Origin: JAVWMQ01 sp036646055
GTDB taxonomy: Bacteria > Bacillota > Clostridia > Peptostreptococcales > Anaerovoracaceae
DNA: 64,000 nt
Reading direction: 5' to 3'
NCBI GenBank assembly: GCA_036646055.1
Contig: JAVXMY010000005.1
Location: 80,782 to 144,781 of the forward strand
The notes beneath the pieces were generated by a model. It worked only from the letters and a program-made list of their open reading frames with translations. It ran no database searches and was not told where the DNA came from. Below are positions 53,380 through 61,774 of this stretch, in pieces. Made by a program: the position numbers and the translations under genes. Numbering within the stretch: position 1 is the first letter of the stretch; each line of letters begins with the position of its first letter.

Positions 53380-55833
53380 ATGAAAAAAAATAAGATTGCT
53401 GTAACTATTTCATCTTTAGTTTTGATTATTTTTGCCGTGATATTAGTTCATGGCATTTTTAATTTAACAGATGAAAAAAGTGGAATTAATTGCAGTGTAG
53501 TAAAAGAAAGTATTAATAACACAAACAAGGGAACTAAAGAAAAGGGCGCTTCTATAGAAGTGTCTAGTTTTGTTAGATCTAATGTTGAAGATGCCGCTGA
53601 TAGTTTAGACAAAATTAAAAACCAAGATAATTACAATAAGTATTTAAGAAAATACCTTGATAATGCTTATGAAAAAAAACAACTTCAAAAGGTTAAGTCA
53701 CTTAGTAAAAAATTAGATTCACGAGGTCAAGAGATTCTAAATAATTATGAAACTGCATATGATGAGCGTAATTCATCCAATTTAACATTTAAACCTGGTG
53801 AAGTAATTGTAATTGCAAAGAAAAATCAAGAAAATAAAGTTGCTGATGTTATTAATGATAATAATGGGGAAGTTAAAGAAATTCTAAATAGTTCAGATGA
53901 CACTATAATTGTTAAAAGTGCTATTTCTTTGGAGGACACTGTTAAAAGAGCTGTAAATAAACTTGAAACTGCAAATAATGACTTTGAATATCAGCCTAAT
54001 TTTTTATACAAAACTGCAACCCAAGAAGAGGGTAATGAAAACTCTTTTGATCCTCAAATTAGTAATACTTCAAATCAGCCAGATGGAGATGAAAATAAAT
54101 ACAATTGGTATATTAGCAGAGTTAAAGGATTCAAGGCAATTGATGAGGCAAAAAAATATAATAATTCTAAGGTTAAGGTGGCTGTTATTGATACAGGAGC
54201 CGACATTAAACATAAATCATTAAGAGATAATATTAATATTGAGGAATCTGTTAAAGTTTTAGATGGTAAAATATCTAAGTTAAAGTGTGATTCAGAAGTC
54301 CATGGTACTCACGTAACTGGAATAATTACAGGAAAATATAGTGAGACAAAAAAATGGGGAGGTATGGCAACTGATTTTGTTGATACTTTTGTAATAGACT
54401 CTTCTATACAATATAATAATGAAACTTTGTTTGACTCTGCAGATTTAATTATGTCTCTTGATTATGCAATGAAAAAAGGTGCTAAGATAATTAACATGAG
54501 CCTAGGTGGATTTGGCAGAGACAATGGTTTGGCTGCTCAAATTCAAAAGTGCCTTGACAAAGATATTGTAGTTGTTTGTGCTGCTGGAAATGAGAATACA
54601 ACTGATTATGTAAGTCCTGCGGATTTTCCAAATGTAATTTCTGTTATTAATTCTAATTACATAGATGAAAAGGCATTCTCAAATTATGGTATAGACAAAG
54701 ATATATCAGCCCCGGGAGAAATTATTTATAGTACAATACCTGGTAATAGATTTATGTATTCTTCAGGGACTTCTATGGCAGCTCCTGTTGTCACTAGCGT
54801 ATGTGCATTAATTAGATATGTAAATCCCAAATTAAATAATGAGCAAATTAGAAGAATAGTATATTCCTCTTCTGAGGATATTGAAGATAAAGGGTTTGAT
54901 ATTAAGTCAGGCTTTGGAAGAGTCAACGCTTTAGAAGCAGTAAACTTAGCTGTAAATGGAAGTGATTCTAACAATCCACAAAGTATTGAAGTTAATAGAG
55001 AAAAAATTGATTTAGTTAAAAACTTATCTACTAATATAGAAGTAAACTATATAAATAATATAAGTTCAAAATCAATAATTAAGCCTACTTTTCAATCGGA
55101 AGATACTGATATTGCAATTATAAATGATTTTGGTGTTGTTACTGGGCTTTCTAAAGGAAAGACTAACTTAATAGTTAAAGCTGGTTATAATACTATAAAA
55201 ATTCCAGTTAAGGTCAATGAACCATCTTACTATAGTATAAAAAAATCACCTTATGGTAAATCAACTCAAATAAACTTTGCTACAAATACAAGTTATTATA
55301 ACAAAAGTGATTGGTATACATATACAGGCACAAAAGATGAAATTGTTGATATTTCAAGTGATTCCTTTGGATTTAATACGGGTATGGATATTTACGATGA
55401 AAAAGGCAATATGTTAACCCTTAATCCGCTTAAAAGCGATCAATCTGGTTTTTCCTCAAGAAAAAGAATTAAGCTTAAGAATAGTGGTAAAATATTCATT
55501 GAAGTGTTTAATGAGAATGAGTCTAAGTATAATAATTATAAATTTAAATTTATATCATCAAAGACTAAACCCCATATTTCTACTAAGAGGATAAATTCCA
55601 AAACAGTAAATGTAAGCTGGAAGCCAATTAAAGGGGTAGATGGTTATGTTGTATTTAAATCAAAATATAAAACTAAGAACTATGAAATAGCAAAAGTTGT
55701 TCCTAAATCTACTTCTAAATCTGTTAAGATTTCAAAGGCAAATAAAAAATACTTTTATAAAGTTTTGCCATATAGAAGTTACTATGAGGACAAAAGAATT
55801 TATGGTGGAACATCAAATATATCATTTAAATAA
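53380..55833 (+). CDS. Exported subtilisin-like serine protease (S8 family)
   Basis: An 817-residue protein. A hydrophobic N-terminal segment (about 8-28) exports or anchors it. A propeptide-like region includes FKPGEVIVIAKK (about 138). The catalytic domain spans about 240-530 with Asp271 in VAVIDTGAD, His308 in VHGTHVTG and Ser465 in SGTSMAAPVV. A Big2-like Ig domain follows (about 535-620), then a beta-rich segment and a final Fn3-like domain (about 725-815). All three catalytic residues are present. There is no LPXTG motif. Lysine, Asn and Ser are abundant. A terminator follows. Likely an extracellular protein-degrading enzyme; its targets are unknown. Confidence 0.9.
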   Translation: MKKNKIAVTISSLVLIIFAVILVHGIFNLTDEKSGINCSVVKESINNTNKGTKEKGASIEVSSFVRSNVEDAADSLDKIKNQDNYNKYLRKYLDNAYEKKQLQKVKSLSKKLDSRGQEILNNYETAYDERNSSNLTFKPGEVIVIAKKNQENKVADVINDNNGEVKEILNSSDDTIIVKSAISLEDTVKRAVNKLETANNDFEYQPNFLYKTATQEEGNENSFDPQISNTSNQPDGDENKYNWYISRVKGFKAIDEAKKYNNSKVKVAVIDTGADIKHKSLRDNINIEESVKVLDGKISKLKCDSEVHGTHVTGIITGKYSETKKWGGMATDFVDTFVIDSSIQYNNETLFDSADLIMSLDYAMKKGAKIINMSLGGFGRDNGLAAQIQKCLDKDIVVVCAAGNENTTDYVSPADFPNVISVINSNYIDEKAFSNYGIDKDISAPGEIIYSTIPGNRFMYSSGTSMAAPVVTSVCALIRYVNPKLNNEQIRRIVYSSSEDIEDKGFDIKSGFGRVNALEAVNLAVNGSDSNNPQSIEVNREKIDLVKNLSTNIEVNYINNISSKSIIKPTFQSEDTDIAIINDFGVVTGLSKGKTNLIVKAGYNTIKIPVKVNEPSYYSIKKSPYGKSTQINFATNTSYYNKSDWYTYTGTKDEIVDISSDSFGFNTGMDIYDEKGNMLTLNPLKSDQSGFSSRKRIKLKNSGKIFIEVFNENESKYNNYKFKFISSKTKPHISTKRINSKTVNVSWKPIKGVDGYVVFKSKYKTKNYEIAKVVPKSTSKSVKISKANKKYFYKVLPYRSYYEDKRIYGGTSNISFK

Positions 55834-55862
55834 AAAAAGCGCCTTTATGGCGCTTATTTTAT
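55832..55862. terminator. Bidirectional intrinsic terminator
   Basis: AAGCGCC pairs with GGCGCTT around TTTAT, with A- and T-runs, between the convergent protease and recN genes. Confidence 0.9.
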
Positions 55863-57478
55863 TTAAATGTTTTGATTAATTCTGTTGCATTTTGAACTGA
55901 AATATCTGTTACTTCAGTACCACTTAGAAGTCTTGCGATTTCAAGTGTTTTGTCCTTATCGGATAAAGGCGTTATTGTTGTAAAAGTCTCATTGTTTTCA
56001 GTATGCTTAGAAATTTTGTAATTATGATTTCCAGCAGCTGCAATTTGTGGTAGGTGGGTAATTGAAATAACTTGATGTTTCCAAGCTATTTCTTGAAGTT
56101 TTTTGGCAACAAGAGTTGCAGCAATTCCACTAATTCCACTGTCTATTTCATCAAATATTAATGTCTCAACTTTATCGTATTTGCCAATGACATTTTTAAA
56201 GGCAAGCATTATACGTGATATTTCACCACCAGAAGCAATCTTAGCTAAAGGTTTTAGACTTTCACCTTTGTTTGTGCTTATAAGCATTTCAATTTTGTCT
56301 ATACCATTAGCAGTGTACTTATCCTTTTTTTCAATATTGATTTTGATTATTGTATCTTGTAAATTTAAACTCTTTAATTCACGAGATATTTCTTCTTCCA
56401 AAGAAGAGGCAGAAGTTTTTCGCAAAAAAGAAAGTCTTGAAGTTTCAGTTTTAAGTAGCTCTCCATATCTTTCAAGTTCGATTTCTTTACTAGATAAATC
56501 TTTATTAATATTAGATAAATCTTTTAATTTTTTTTCTATTTTTTCAGCATATTCAATTATATCATCTGTAGTATTACCGTATTTACGAGAAAGATCATTT
56601 ATTACTAATAGTCTGTCTTCAATACGATCAATTTCTTTTTGATTATAAGTTGCAGAGGAGGCTTTTAGTCTTACATTATTGATAATATCTTCTAGTCTAT
56701 ATTTGACGTCTAAAAAATCATCCTCAATATAATTAGCATCTTTTGTATATTTTTTTAGATCTTTCATTTCGTGTAAGATTGTATTTAAAATTGTATTAAT
56801 AGAACTACTTTCGGCTGTACAAAAATCATAAATGTTATTAAAACCTTTAAATATAGTTTCTTTGTTAGTTTCCTCAACAAGTTTGTTTTTTAATTCCTCT
56901 AATTCATTAGGTAATAAATTAGCACTTCTGATTTCGTTTAATTCGAATTTTAGCTGTTCAATTAATGCGTTTTGTTCTGCTGATTTATTTTTTATTTCCT
57001 GGATTACTTTGTAAGTTGAAACATATTCTTTAAAATAATCACTTACTTTAGTTTTGCAAGCTTCAATAGTTTTCTTTTCATACATATCTATTAAATGAAT
57101 ATGTGATGCTGGGTTAAGTAGGTATTGATTATCATATTGCCCATGTAAACTTGCAATTTGTGATGTAAACTCTTGCAATTGACTTAAAGTAACTAAGTCA
57201 TCATTAATTTTACACAAACTTTTTCCAGAAGAAGAAATTTCTCTAGTAATAATATATTCTTCATTTAAATGGTCGCAACTCATTTGAATAATTGCCTTAT
57301 CAGCTCCTGTACGAACCATACTTGTATCGGCTCTAGAACCTAAAGCTAAACTAAGGGCAGTGAAAATTATGGATTTACCCGAACCGGTTTCTCCAGTCAA
57401 TATATTTAGTCCGGTCTTAATATCTAATTGTAAGTTTTCTATAATAGCAAAATTTCTTATACTTAAGTGATTTATCAT
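55859..57478 (-). CDS. recN: DNA repair protein RecN
   Basis: A 539-residue SMC-like ATPase. Walker A is LTGETGSGKSIIFTAL near residue 30. A long coiled coil occupies about 150-370. The C-terminal half has the signature ASGGEISRIMLAFK and Walker B ETLIFDEIDSGISG. It acts in double-strand-break repair. The gene follows argR by 28 bases on the same strand, the conserved argR-recN order of Firmicutes. No LexA-like box is seen immediately in front of it. Confidence 0.95.
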   Translation of the reverse strand: MINHLSIRNFAIIENLQLDIKTGLNILTGETGSGKSIIFTALSLALGSRADTSMVRTGADKAIIQMSCDHLNEEYIITREISSSGKSLCKINDDLVTLSQLQEFTSQIASLHGQYDNQYLLNPASHIHLIDMYEKKTIEACKTKVSDYFKEYVSTYKVIQEIKNKSAEQNALIEQLKFELNEIRSANLLPNELEELKNKLVEETNKETIFKGFNNIYDFCTAESSSINTILNTILHEMKDLKKYTKDANYIEDDFLDVKYRLEDIINNVRLKASSATYNQKEIDRIEDRLLVINDLSRKYGNTTDDIIEYAEKIEKKLKDLSNINKDLSSKEIELERYGELLKTETSRLSFLRKTSASSLEEEISRELKSLNLQDTIIKINIEKKDKYTANGIDKIEMLISTNKGESLKPLAKIASGGEISRIMLAFKNVIGKYDKVETLIFDEIDSGISGIAATLVAKKLQEIAWKHQVISITHLPQIAAAGNHNYKISKHTENNETFTTITPLSDKDKTLEIARLLSGTEVTDISVQNATELIKTFK

Positions 57479-57506
57479 TTTATTTCCTTCTTATATTAAT
57501 TATTGT

Positions 57507-57953
57507 TTAAAGTATTTTATCAAAGTCTTCTAAGATCATTGGAACGTTATCTTTTTTGTCTACGATAAGTAAAATAGTGTTATCTCCAGCAATAGATCCT
57601 ACTATATGGTTAAATTTTAGAGAATCAATAGCCTCTCCAGCAGCAGGCCCACACCCAGAAAGAGTTTTTACAATAATAAGATTTTCTGCAGAATCAATTT
57701 TAATTATTGTTTCCTTAAAGATCTTAACAAATCTATCGTTAATTGGCCCATCGTTATCTTTGCGAACTGCATAAGTATACTTATTGTTATTAGAAAGAAC
57801 TTTTACAAGTTGCAGCTCTTTGATGTCTCTTGATACGGTTGCTTGAGTAACATTAAACCCCTCATTTTTAAGCATTTCGCATAGCATATCTTGAGTTTCT
57901 ATATGGTTCTTGCCAATTAATTCTATAATTGCATTATGTCTTTTATTACGCAT
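57507..57953 (-). CDS. argR: Arginine repressor ArgR/AhrC
   Basis: A 149-residue hexameric transcription factor. The N-terminal winged helix (RHNAIIELIGKNHIETQDML and VTQATVSRDIKELQLVKV) binds ARG boxes. The C-terminal domain has the arginine-binding GCGPAAGEAIDSL and the IAGDNTILLIV segment. I used the ATG at 57953, which has AAAGGA upstream, rather than the start five codons earlier. It likely controls arginine genes, of which the arginase gene at 31.7 kb is one candidate (inference). Confidence 0.94.
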   Translation of the reverse strand: MRNKRHNAIIELIGKNHIETQDMLCEMLKNEGFNVTQATVSRDIKELQLVKVLSNNNKYTYAVRKDNDGPINDRFVKIFKETIIKIDSAENLIIVKTLSGCGPAAGEAIDSLKFNHIVGSIAGDNTILLIVDKKDNVPMILEDFDKIL

Positions 57954-57988
57954 AATTTTTCCTTTCAATTTGAAGTTTATTTTTAATA

Positions 57989-58018
57989 ATTATACCACTT
58001 TAATGCATTGTAATTCAA
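57989..58018 (-). promoter_or_regulatory. Promoter for argR-recN
   Basis: On the minus strand TTGAAT (58013-58018), 18-base spacer, TATAAT (57989-57994) with TGG before the -10. Confidence 0.65.
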
Positions 58019-58027
58019 TACCTAATG

Positions 58028-58056
58028 TAGACAAACATATGTTTGTATGTTATAAT
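58028..58056 (+). promoter_or_regulatory. Promoter for ruvC-ruvA-ruvB-queA
   Basis: TAGACA at 58028-58033, 17-base spacer, extended -10 TGTTATAAT with TATAAT at 58051-58056. Confidence 0.75.
58031..58046. promoter_or_regulatory. LexA-like palindrome in the ruvC promoter
   Basis: ACAAACATATGTTTGT is a perfect 16-base palindrome lying across the -35 and spacer. Its core CAAACATATGTTTG differs from the Bacillus-type LexA box CGAACATATGTTCG at one symmetrical position in each half. ruv genes are known SOS targets, so LexA control is a reasonable inference. Confidence 0.6.
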
Positions 58057-58081
58057 TTCTTTATAAAACGGAGGAATTAAG

Positions 58082-58585
58082 GTGAGAATACTAGGTATAG
58101 ACCCAGGATATGCAATAATGGGGTATGGCATCATAGATATGAAAGGAAATAATTTCAAAGTAGTTGATTTTGGAGCCATTTTGACAGACAAAGATATGGA
58201 AATGCCAGATAGATTAAAGAAAATATATAATGATTTAATGAACATTATACATGAATTTAGTCCAGATACTTGTGCCATTGAAGAATTATTTTTTAACACT
58301 AACGTAACAACTGCAATTAAGGTTGGTCAGGCAAGAGGAGTAGCAGTTTTAGCTTGCGCCAATTCTTCATTAGAAATTGAAGAATATACACCTCTTCAAA
58401 TTAAACAAGCCTTAACAGGGTACGGTAGAGCAGACAAAAAGCAGGTTCAAGCAATGACCAAGAGTATTTTGAATTTAAAAGAAGTTCCAAAACCAGATGA
58501 TACTGCTGATGCACTTGCAGCAGCAATATGCCATGGACATTCAAGAGATAGTCGAGGACGGTTAAAAAAGAGAGGGCTTAAATGA
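58082..58585 (+). CDS. ruvC: Holliday-junction endonuclease RuvC
   Basis: A 167-residue resolvase. The acidic active site is visible: ILGIDPGYAIMGYG (first Asp), CAIEELFFNTNVTTA (Glu), and the C-terminal KPDDTADALAAAICHGH (two Asp). Start GTG 58082 has GGAGG eleven bases ahead. It overlaps ruvA by 4 bases (ATGA), so ruvCAB are translationally coupled. Confidence 0.95.
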   Translation: MRILGIDPGYAIMGYGIIDMKGNNFKVVDFGAILTDKDMEMPDRLKKIYNDLMNIIHEFSPDTCAIEELFFNTNVTTAIKVGQARGVAVLACANSSLEIEEYTPLQIKQALTGYGRADKKQVQAMTKSILNLKEVPKPDDTADALAAAICHGHSRDSRGRLKKRGLK

Positions 58586-59178
58586 TTAGATTTATAAAAG
58601 GACAATTAGCTCACAAGAGCCTAAATACAGTGGTTTTAGATCGTGATGGAATAGGTTTTGAAATATATGTTCCAGGTAATAGCCAAATATATCTGAAGAA
58701 CGAAGGTGATGAAGTCAAACTTTTTACAGAGATGATAGTAAGAGAAGATGACATTAGCCTTTATGGATTTTCGAATATGGAGGAACTTAGCCTATTTAAA
58801 CTACTTATAACAGTTAGCGGAGTTGGAGCTAAAGCAGCACTTGCAATCTTTAGCGTAACTATTCCTATGGACATTAAGAAGGCAATAATGTATGATGATA
58901 TAGATGTTTTGACTAGGGCAAGTGGAGTAGGGAAAAAAACCGCACAGCGCATTGTTCTTGAACTAAAGGATAAGGTGGGATGCGAGAGTTTTGCCCAAGA
59001 GACAAGTGGAGGAGAAATTCTACATGCTACAATGCCTAAATCAAACAAAAACGATGCTATAGAAGCTTTAATAGAACTAGGATATCCTAGAAATGAAGCC
59101 ACTAAACTTATTGAAAATGTAAGTGGAGAGGATTTATCTGTTGAAGACTATATTAAGTCAGCATTTAGGAAGGTGTAG
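58582..59178 (+). CDS. ruvA: Holliday-junction branch-migration protein RuvA
   Basis: A 198-residue DNA-binding protein that loads RuvB on junctions. The N-terminal OB fold (IRFIKGQLAHKS), two helix-hairpin-helix motifs (LITVSGVGAKAALAIF and ASGVGKKTAQRIVLELKDK) and a small C-terminal domain (DAIEALIELGYPRNEATKLI) that contacts RuvB are all present. Length is typical. Confidence 0.96.
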   Translation: MIRFIKGQLAHKSLNTVVLDRDGIGFEIYVPGNSQIYLKNEGDEVKLFTEMIVREDDISLYGFSNMEELSLFKLLITVSGVGAKAALAIFSVTIPMDIKKAIMYDDIDVLTRASGVGKKTAQRIVLELKDKVGCESFAQETSGGEILHATMPKSNKNDAIEALIELGYPRNEATKLIENVSGEDLSVEDYIKSAFRKV

Positions 59179-59184
59179 TTATTT

Positions 59185-60198
59185 ATGAGTGAGTTTGAAG
59201 ATAGAATAACGGATGTAAATCCTTATGAAAATGAGAAGACTGAGGAATTTTCATTAAGACCAAATACTTTGGACGAATACATAGGCCAAAAATCGGTTAC
59301 AGACAACTTGAAGGTTTTCATCGAGGCAGCTAAGCTAAGAGGAGAGCCTCTTGATCATGTGCTTTTTTATGGGCCACCAGGACTTGGGAAGACCACATTA
59401 GCTTCGATTATTTCAAAAGAACTTGACGTGGATATTCGCATTACTTCAGGGCCTGCAATAGAAAGAGCAGGGGATCTTGCAGCAATACTTACAAATTTAA
59501 ACGAAAACGACGTCTTGTTTATTGACGAGATTCATAGATTAAATAGATCTGTAGAAGAAGTTTTATATTCAGCAATGGAAGATTATGCTTTAGATATAAT
59601 TATTGGTAAGGGGCCATCGGCTAGGTCTATTAGACTTGATTTGTCTAAGTTTACATTAATAGGGGCAACTACCAGGGCAGGAAGTCTTTCTGCGCCTCTT
59701 AGAGATAGGTTTGGTGTGGTTTGCAAGTTTGAAAATTATCAGCTTGATGAACTTATGACTATTATAAGTAGATCGGCTAGTATTTTGGGAGTTACCTGTG
59801 ATGTTGAGTCTATAAAGGAAATGGCATTATGTTCTAGGGGGACTCCAAGAATTGCAAATAGAATTCTTAAGAGAGTTAGAGATTTTAGCCAGGTAATTGG
59901 TAATGGGAACATTGACTTAGAAATTACTAAAACAGGACTAAATGCATTAAAGGTTGATAGCCTTGGACTTGAGAAACTTGACAGAGACATTTTGACGGCA
60001 ATTATTGAAAGGTTTAATGGAGGGCCAGTTGGTATTGAAACAATTGCGGCGTCCATTGGAGAAGATAGAGTTACAATTGAAGATGCATATGAGCCTTACC
60101 TTATTCAAAAGGGGCTTTTACATAGAACGCCTAAGGGGAGAGTCTGTTCCCAGCTTGCTTACGAGCATTTAGGCTTAAAAATTCAGGGGGATAAATGA
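59185..60198 (+). CDS. ruvB: Holliday-junction DNA helicase RuvB
   Basis: A 337-residue AAA+ motor. Walker A FYGPPGLGKTTLA, Walker B LFIDEIHRLNR, sensor-1 LIGATTRAGSL with the arginine finger in PLRDRFG, and the C-terminal winged helix (QKGLLHRTPKGRV) are intact. It overlaps queA by 4 bases, the widespread ruvB-queA arrangement. Confidence 0.97.
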   Translation: MSEFEDRITDVNPYENEKTEEFSLRPNTLDEYIGQKSVTDNLKVFIEAAKLRGEPLDHVLFYGPPGLGKTTLASIISKELDVDIRITSGPAIERAGDLAAILTNLNENDVLFIDEIHRLNRSVEEVLYSAMEDYALDIIIGKGPSARSIRLDLSKFTLIGATTRAGSLSAPLRDRFGVVCKFENYQLDELMTIISRSASILGVTCDVESIKEMALCSRGTPRIANRILKRVRDFSQVIGNGNIDLEITKTGLNALKVDSLGLEKLDRDILTAIIERFNGGPVGIETIAASIGEDRVTIEDAYEPYLIQKGLLHRTPKGRVCSQLAYEHLGLKIQGDK

Positions 60199-61238
60199 GA
60201 GTAGAAGATTTTAATTATATATTACCAGAGGAGCTAATTGCTCAAAAACCATGCGACAAAAGAGATATGTCTAAACTGATGGTTTTAAATAGAAAAGATA
60301 ATACTATTGCACATAAGGAATTTCACAATATTATTTCCTACTTAGATGAGGGGGATTGTTTAGTTTTGAATAATTCTAAGGTTCTTCCAGCTAGACTTTT
60401 TGGAGAAAAGGAAAGCACAGGGGTTAAGGTGGAATTTCTTTTAATTAAGAGAATTGAAGGCGATAAGTGGGAAACTATGGTTAAACCAGGTAGACGTCTT
60501 AAAGTTGGAGATACTGTAAGTTTTGCTGAGGATTTTAAAGCTGAGATACTTGAATATGGTCAAGATGGAACTAGAATAGTAGAGTTTCATTATGAAGGTA
60601 TGTTTATGGAAAGGCTTGAAGAAATCGGAAGTATGCCACTTCCTCCATATATTGAAAGAAGCAGTACATTAGATGACAAAGATAGATATCAGACTGTTTA
60701 TTGTAAAAATGAAGGCTCAGTGGCAGCCCCAACAGCTGGACTACACTTCACTGAAGAGTTATTAAATGAAATTAAATCTATGGGCATAAACATTGTTTAT
60801 GTAACCCTACATGTGGGGATCGGTACATTTAGACCGGTTAAGTGTGATAAAATCGAAGACCATAGTATGCACTTTGAAGAATACTTTATTGAAGAAACAG
60901 CCGCTAATATAATAAATGAAACCAAGAAAAAAGGTGGTAGAATTATTTCTGTAGGAACTACATCTACTAGAACATTAGAAAGTGCAGCAGTACTTGATGA
61001 AGACATCAATGAGTATTTTGTTAAAGCTGGAAGTGATAGTACAGGAATATTTATTTATCCTGGATATAAGTTTAAAATTATTGATAGTTTAATCACTAAT
61101 TTCCATTTACCAAAATCAACATTATTAATGCTTATTTCTGCATTATACGATAGAGATCATATTCTTGAAGCTTACGAAGTTGCTAAAACTTCTGGATATA
61201 GATTTTTTAGCTATGGAGATGCAATGTTAATTGTATAA
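60195..61238 (+). CDS. queA: S-adenosylmethionine:tRNA ribosyltransferase-isomerase
   Basis: A 347-residue enzyme that transfers the ribosyl part of SAM to preQ1-modified tRNA to give epoxyqueuosine. Motifs: YILPEELIAQKPCDKRDMSKLM, LVLNNSKVLPARLFG, VAAPTAGLHFTEELL and LHVGIGTFRPV, and the C-terminal FHLPKSTLLMLISAL. Length fits. It acts after Tgt, whose gene is 0.5 kb downstream with one unrelated gene between. Confidence 0.96.
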   Translation: MRVEDFNYILPEELIAQKPCDKRDMSKLMVLNRKDNTIAHKEFHNIISYLDEGDCLVLNNSKVLPARLFGEKESTGVKVEFLLIKRIEGDKWETMVKPGRRLKVGDTVSFAEDFKAEILEYGQDGTRIVEFHYEGMFMERLEEIGSMPLPPYIERSSTLDDKDRYQTVYCKNEGSVAAPTAGLHFTEELLNEIKSMGINIVYVTLHVGIGTFRPVKCDKIEDHSMHFEEYFIEETAANIINETKKKGGRIISVGTTSTRTLESAAVLDEDINEYFVKAGSDSTGIFIYPGYKFKIIDSLITNFHLPKSTLLMLISALYDRDHILEAYEVAKTSGYRFFSYGDAMLIV

Positions 61239-61243
61239 TAATG

Positions 61244-61272
61244 TTGCAAAACTTCTATATTTATTATAAAAT
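61244..61272 (+). promoter_or_regulatory. Promoter for the small membrane protein gene
   Basis: TTGCAA at 61244-61249, 17-base spacer, TAAAAT at 61267-61272. Confidence 0.6.
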
Positions 61273-61307
61273 TATTAACTGAATGATTTAAAGAAATTGG
61301 AGGCATT

Positions 61308-61697
61308 ATGGAAAATTTAAAAGGAAAAAACATTATTAAAATATCAGGTATATTATTAGCGATAATAGGGATATTATCAATTGCAGGAAACATTGGTTCA
61401 ATGGTTGGAATGGAGATTCCGGGATTTGGTAAACTATTTCTAATTGGAAGTACTAAGGTTACCCAAATTGGTGGAATTGTTTATGGACTAATTGGATTAC
61501 TTGCAGGTCAGTTTGCAATTAAACATTGTGGACATATTGATGCAGCGCCAGGAATTGTTACTCGAGGGATTTTGGTGTTTATTATAGGTATTATTATTAT
61601 GATTATTGAAGCCGTAACGGTTACAATGAATCCACTTGGACTTTTATGTCTGATAGTACCATTGCTAATGATGCTTGGTGGTACATTAAACAAATAA
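61308..61697 (+). CDS. Small membrane protein of unknown function
   Basis: A 129-residue protein with four hydrophobic helices (about 10-32, 48-70, 84-105, 107-127) and short loops rich in glycine. I do not recognise the family. TTGGAGG precedes the ATG by a normal distance, so it is a real gene. It has its own promoter upstream and a terminator downstream, which makes it a separate cistron inserted between queA and tgt. No charged residues inside the helices suggest a transport role, so no function is proposed. Confidence 0.72.
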   Translation: MENLKGKNIIKISGILLAIIGILSIAGNIGSMVGMEIPGFGKLFLIGSTKVTQIGGIVYGLIGLLAGQFAIKHCGHIDAAPGIVTRGILVFIIGIIIMIIEAVTVTMNPLGLLCLIVPLLMMLGGTLNK

Positions 61698-61704
61698 TAA
61701 TTAG

Positions 61705-61732
61705 GGGGTATATTTAGATATACTCCTTTTTC
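61705..61732 (+). terminator. Terminator after the small membrane protein gene
   Basis: GGGGTATAT pairs with ATATACTCC (one G-T pair) around TTAG, followed by TTTTT. Confidence 0.8.
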
Positions 61733-61747
61733 TACTTATATAAGTAG
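61732..61747. repeat. Perfect palindrome upstream of tgt
   Basis: CTACTTATATAAGTAG is a 16-base perfect palindrome directly after the terminator and 27 bases before the tgt start codon. It could be an operator for tgt; no regulator is identified and no clear promoter for tgt is visible. Confidence 0.4.
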
Positions 61748-61774
61748 TAGATTTAATAAAAAGGAAAGGTTTTT

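Noticed and set aside
56103..56642. 179-codon open frame on the plus strand
   Set aside because: It is antisense to the coiled-coil region of recN, has low-complexity Ser/Leu/Ile composition and no ribosome site.
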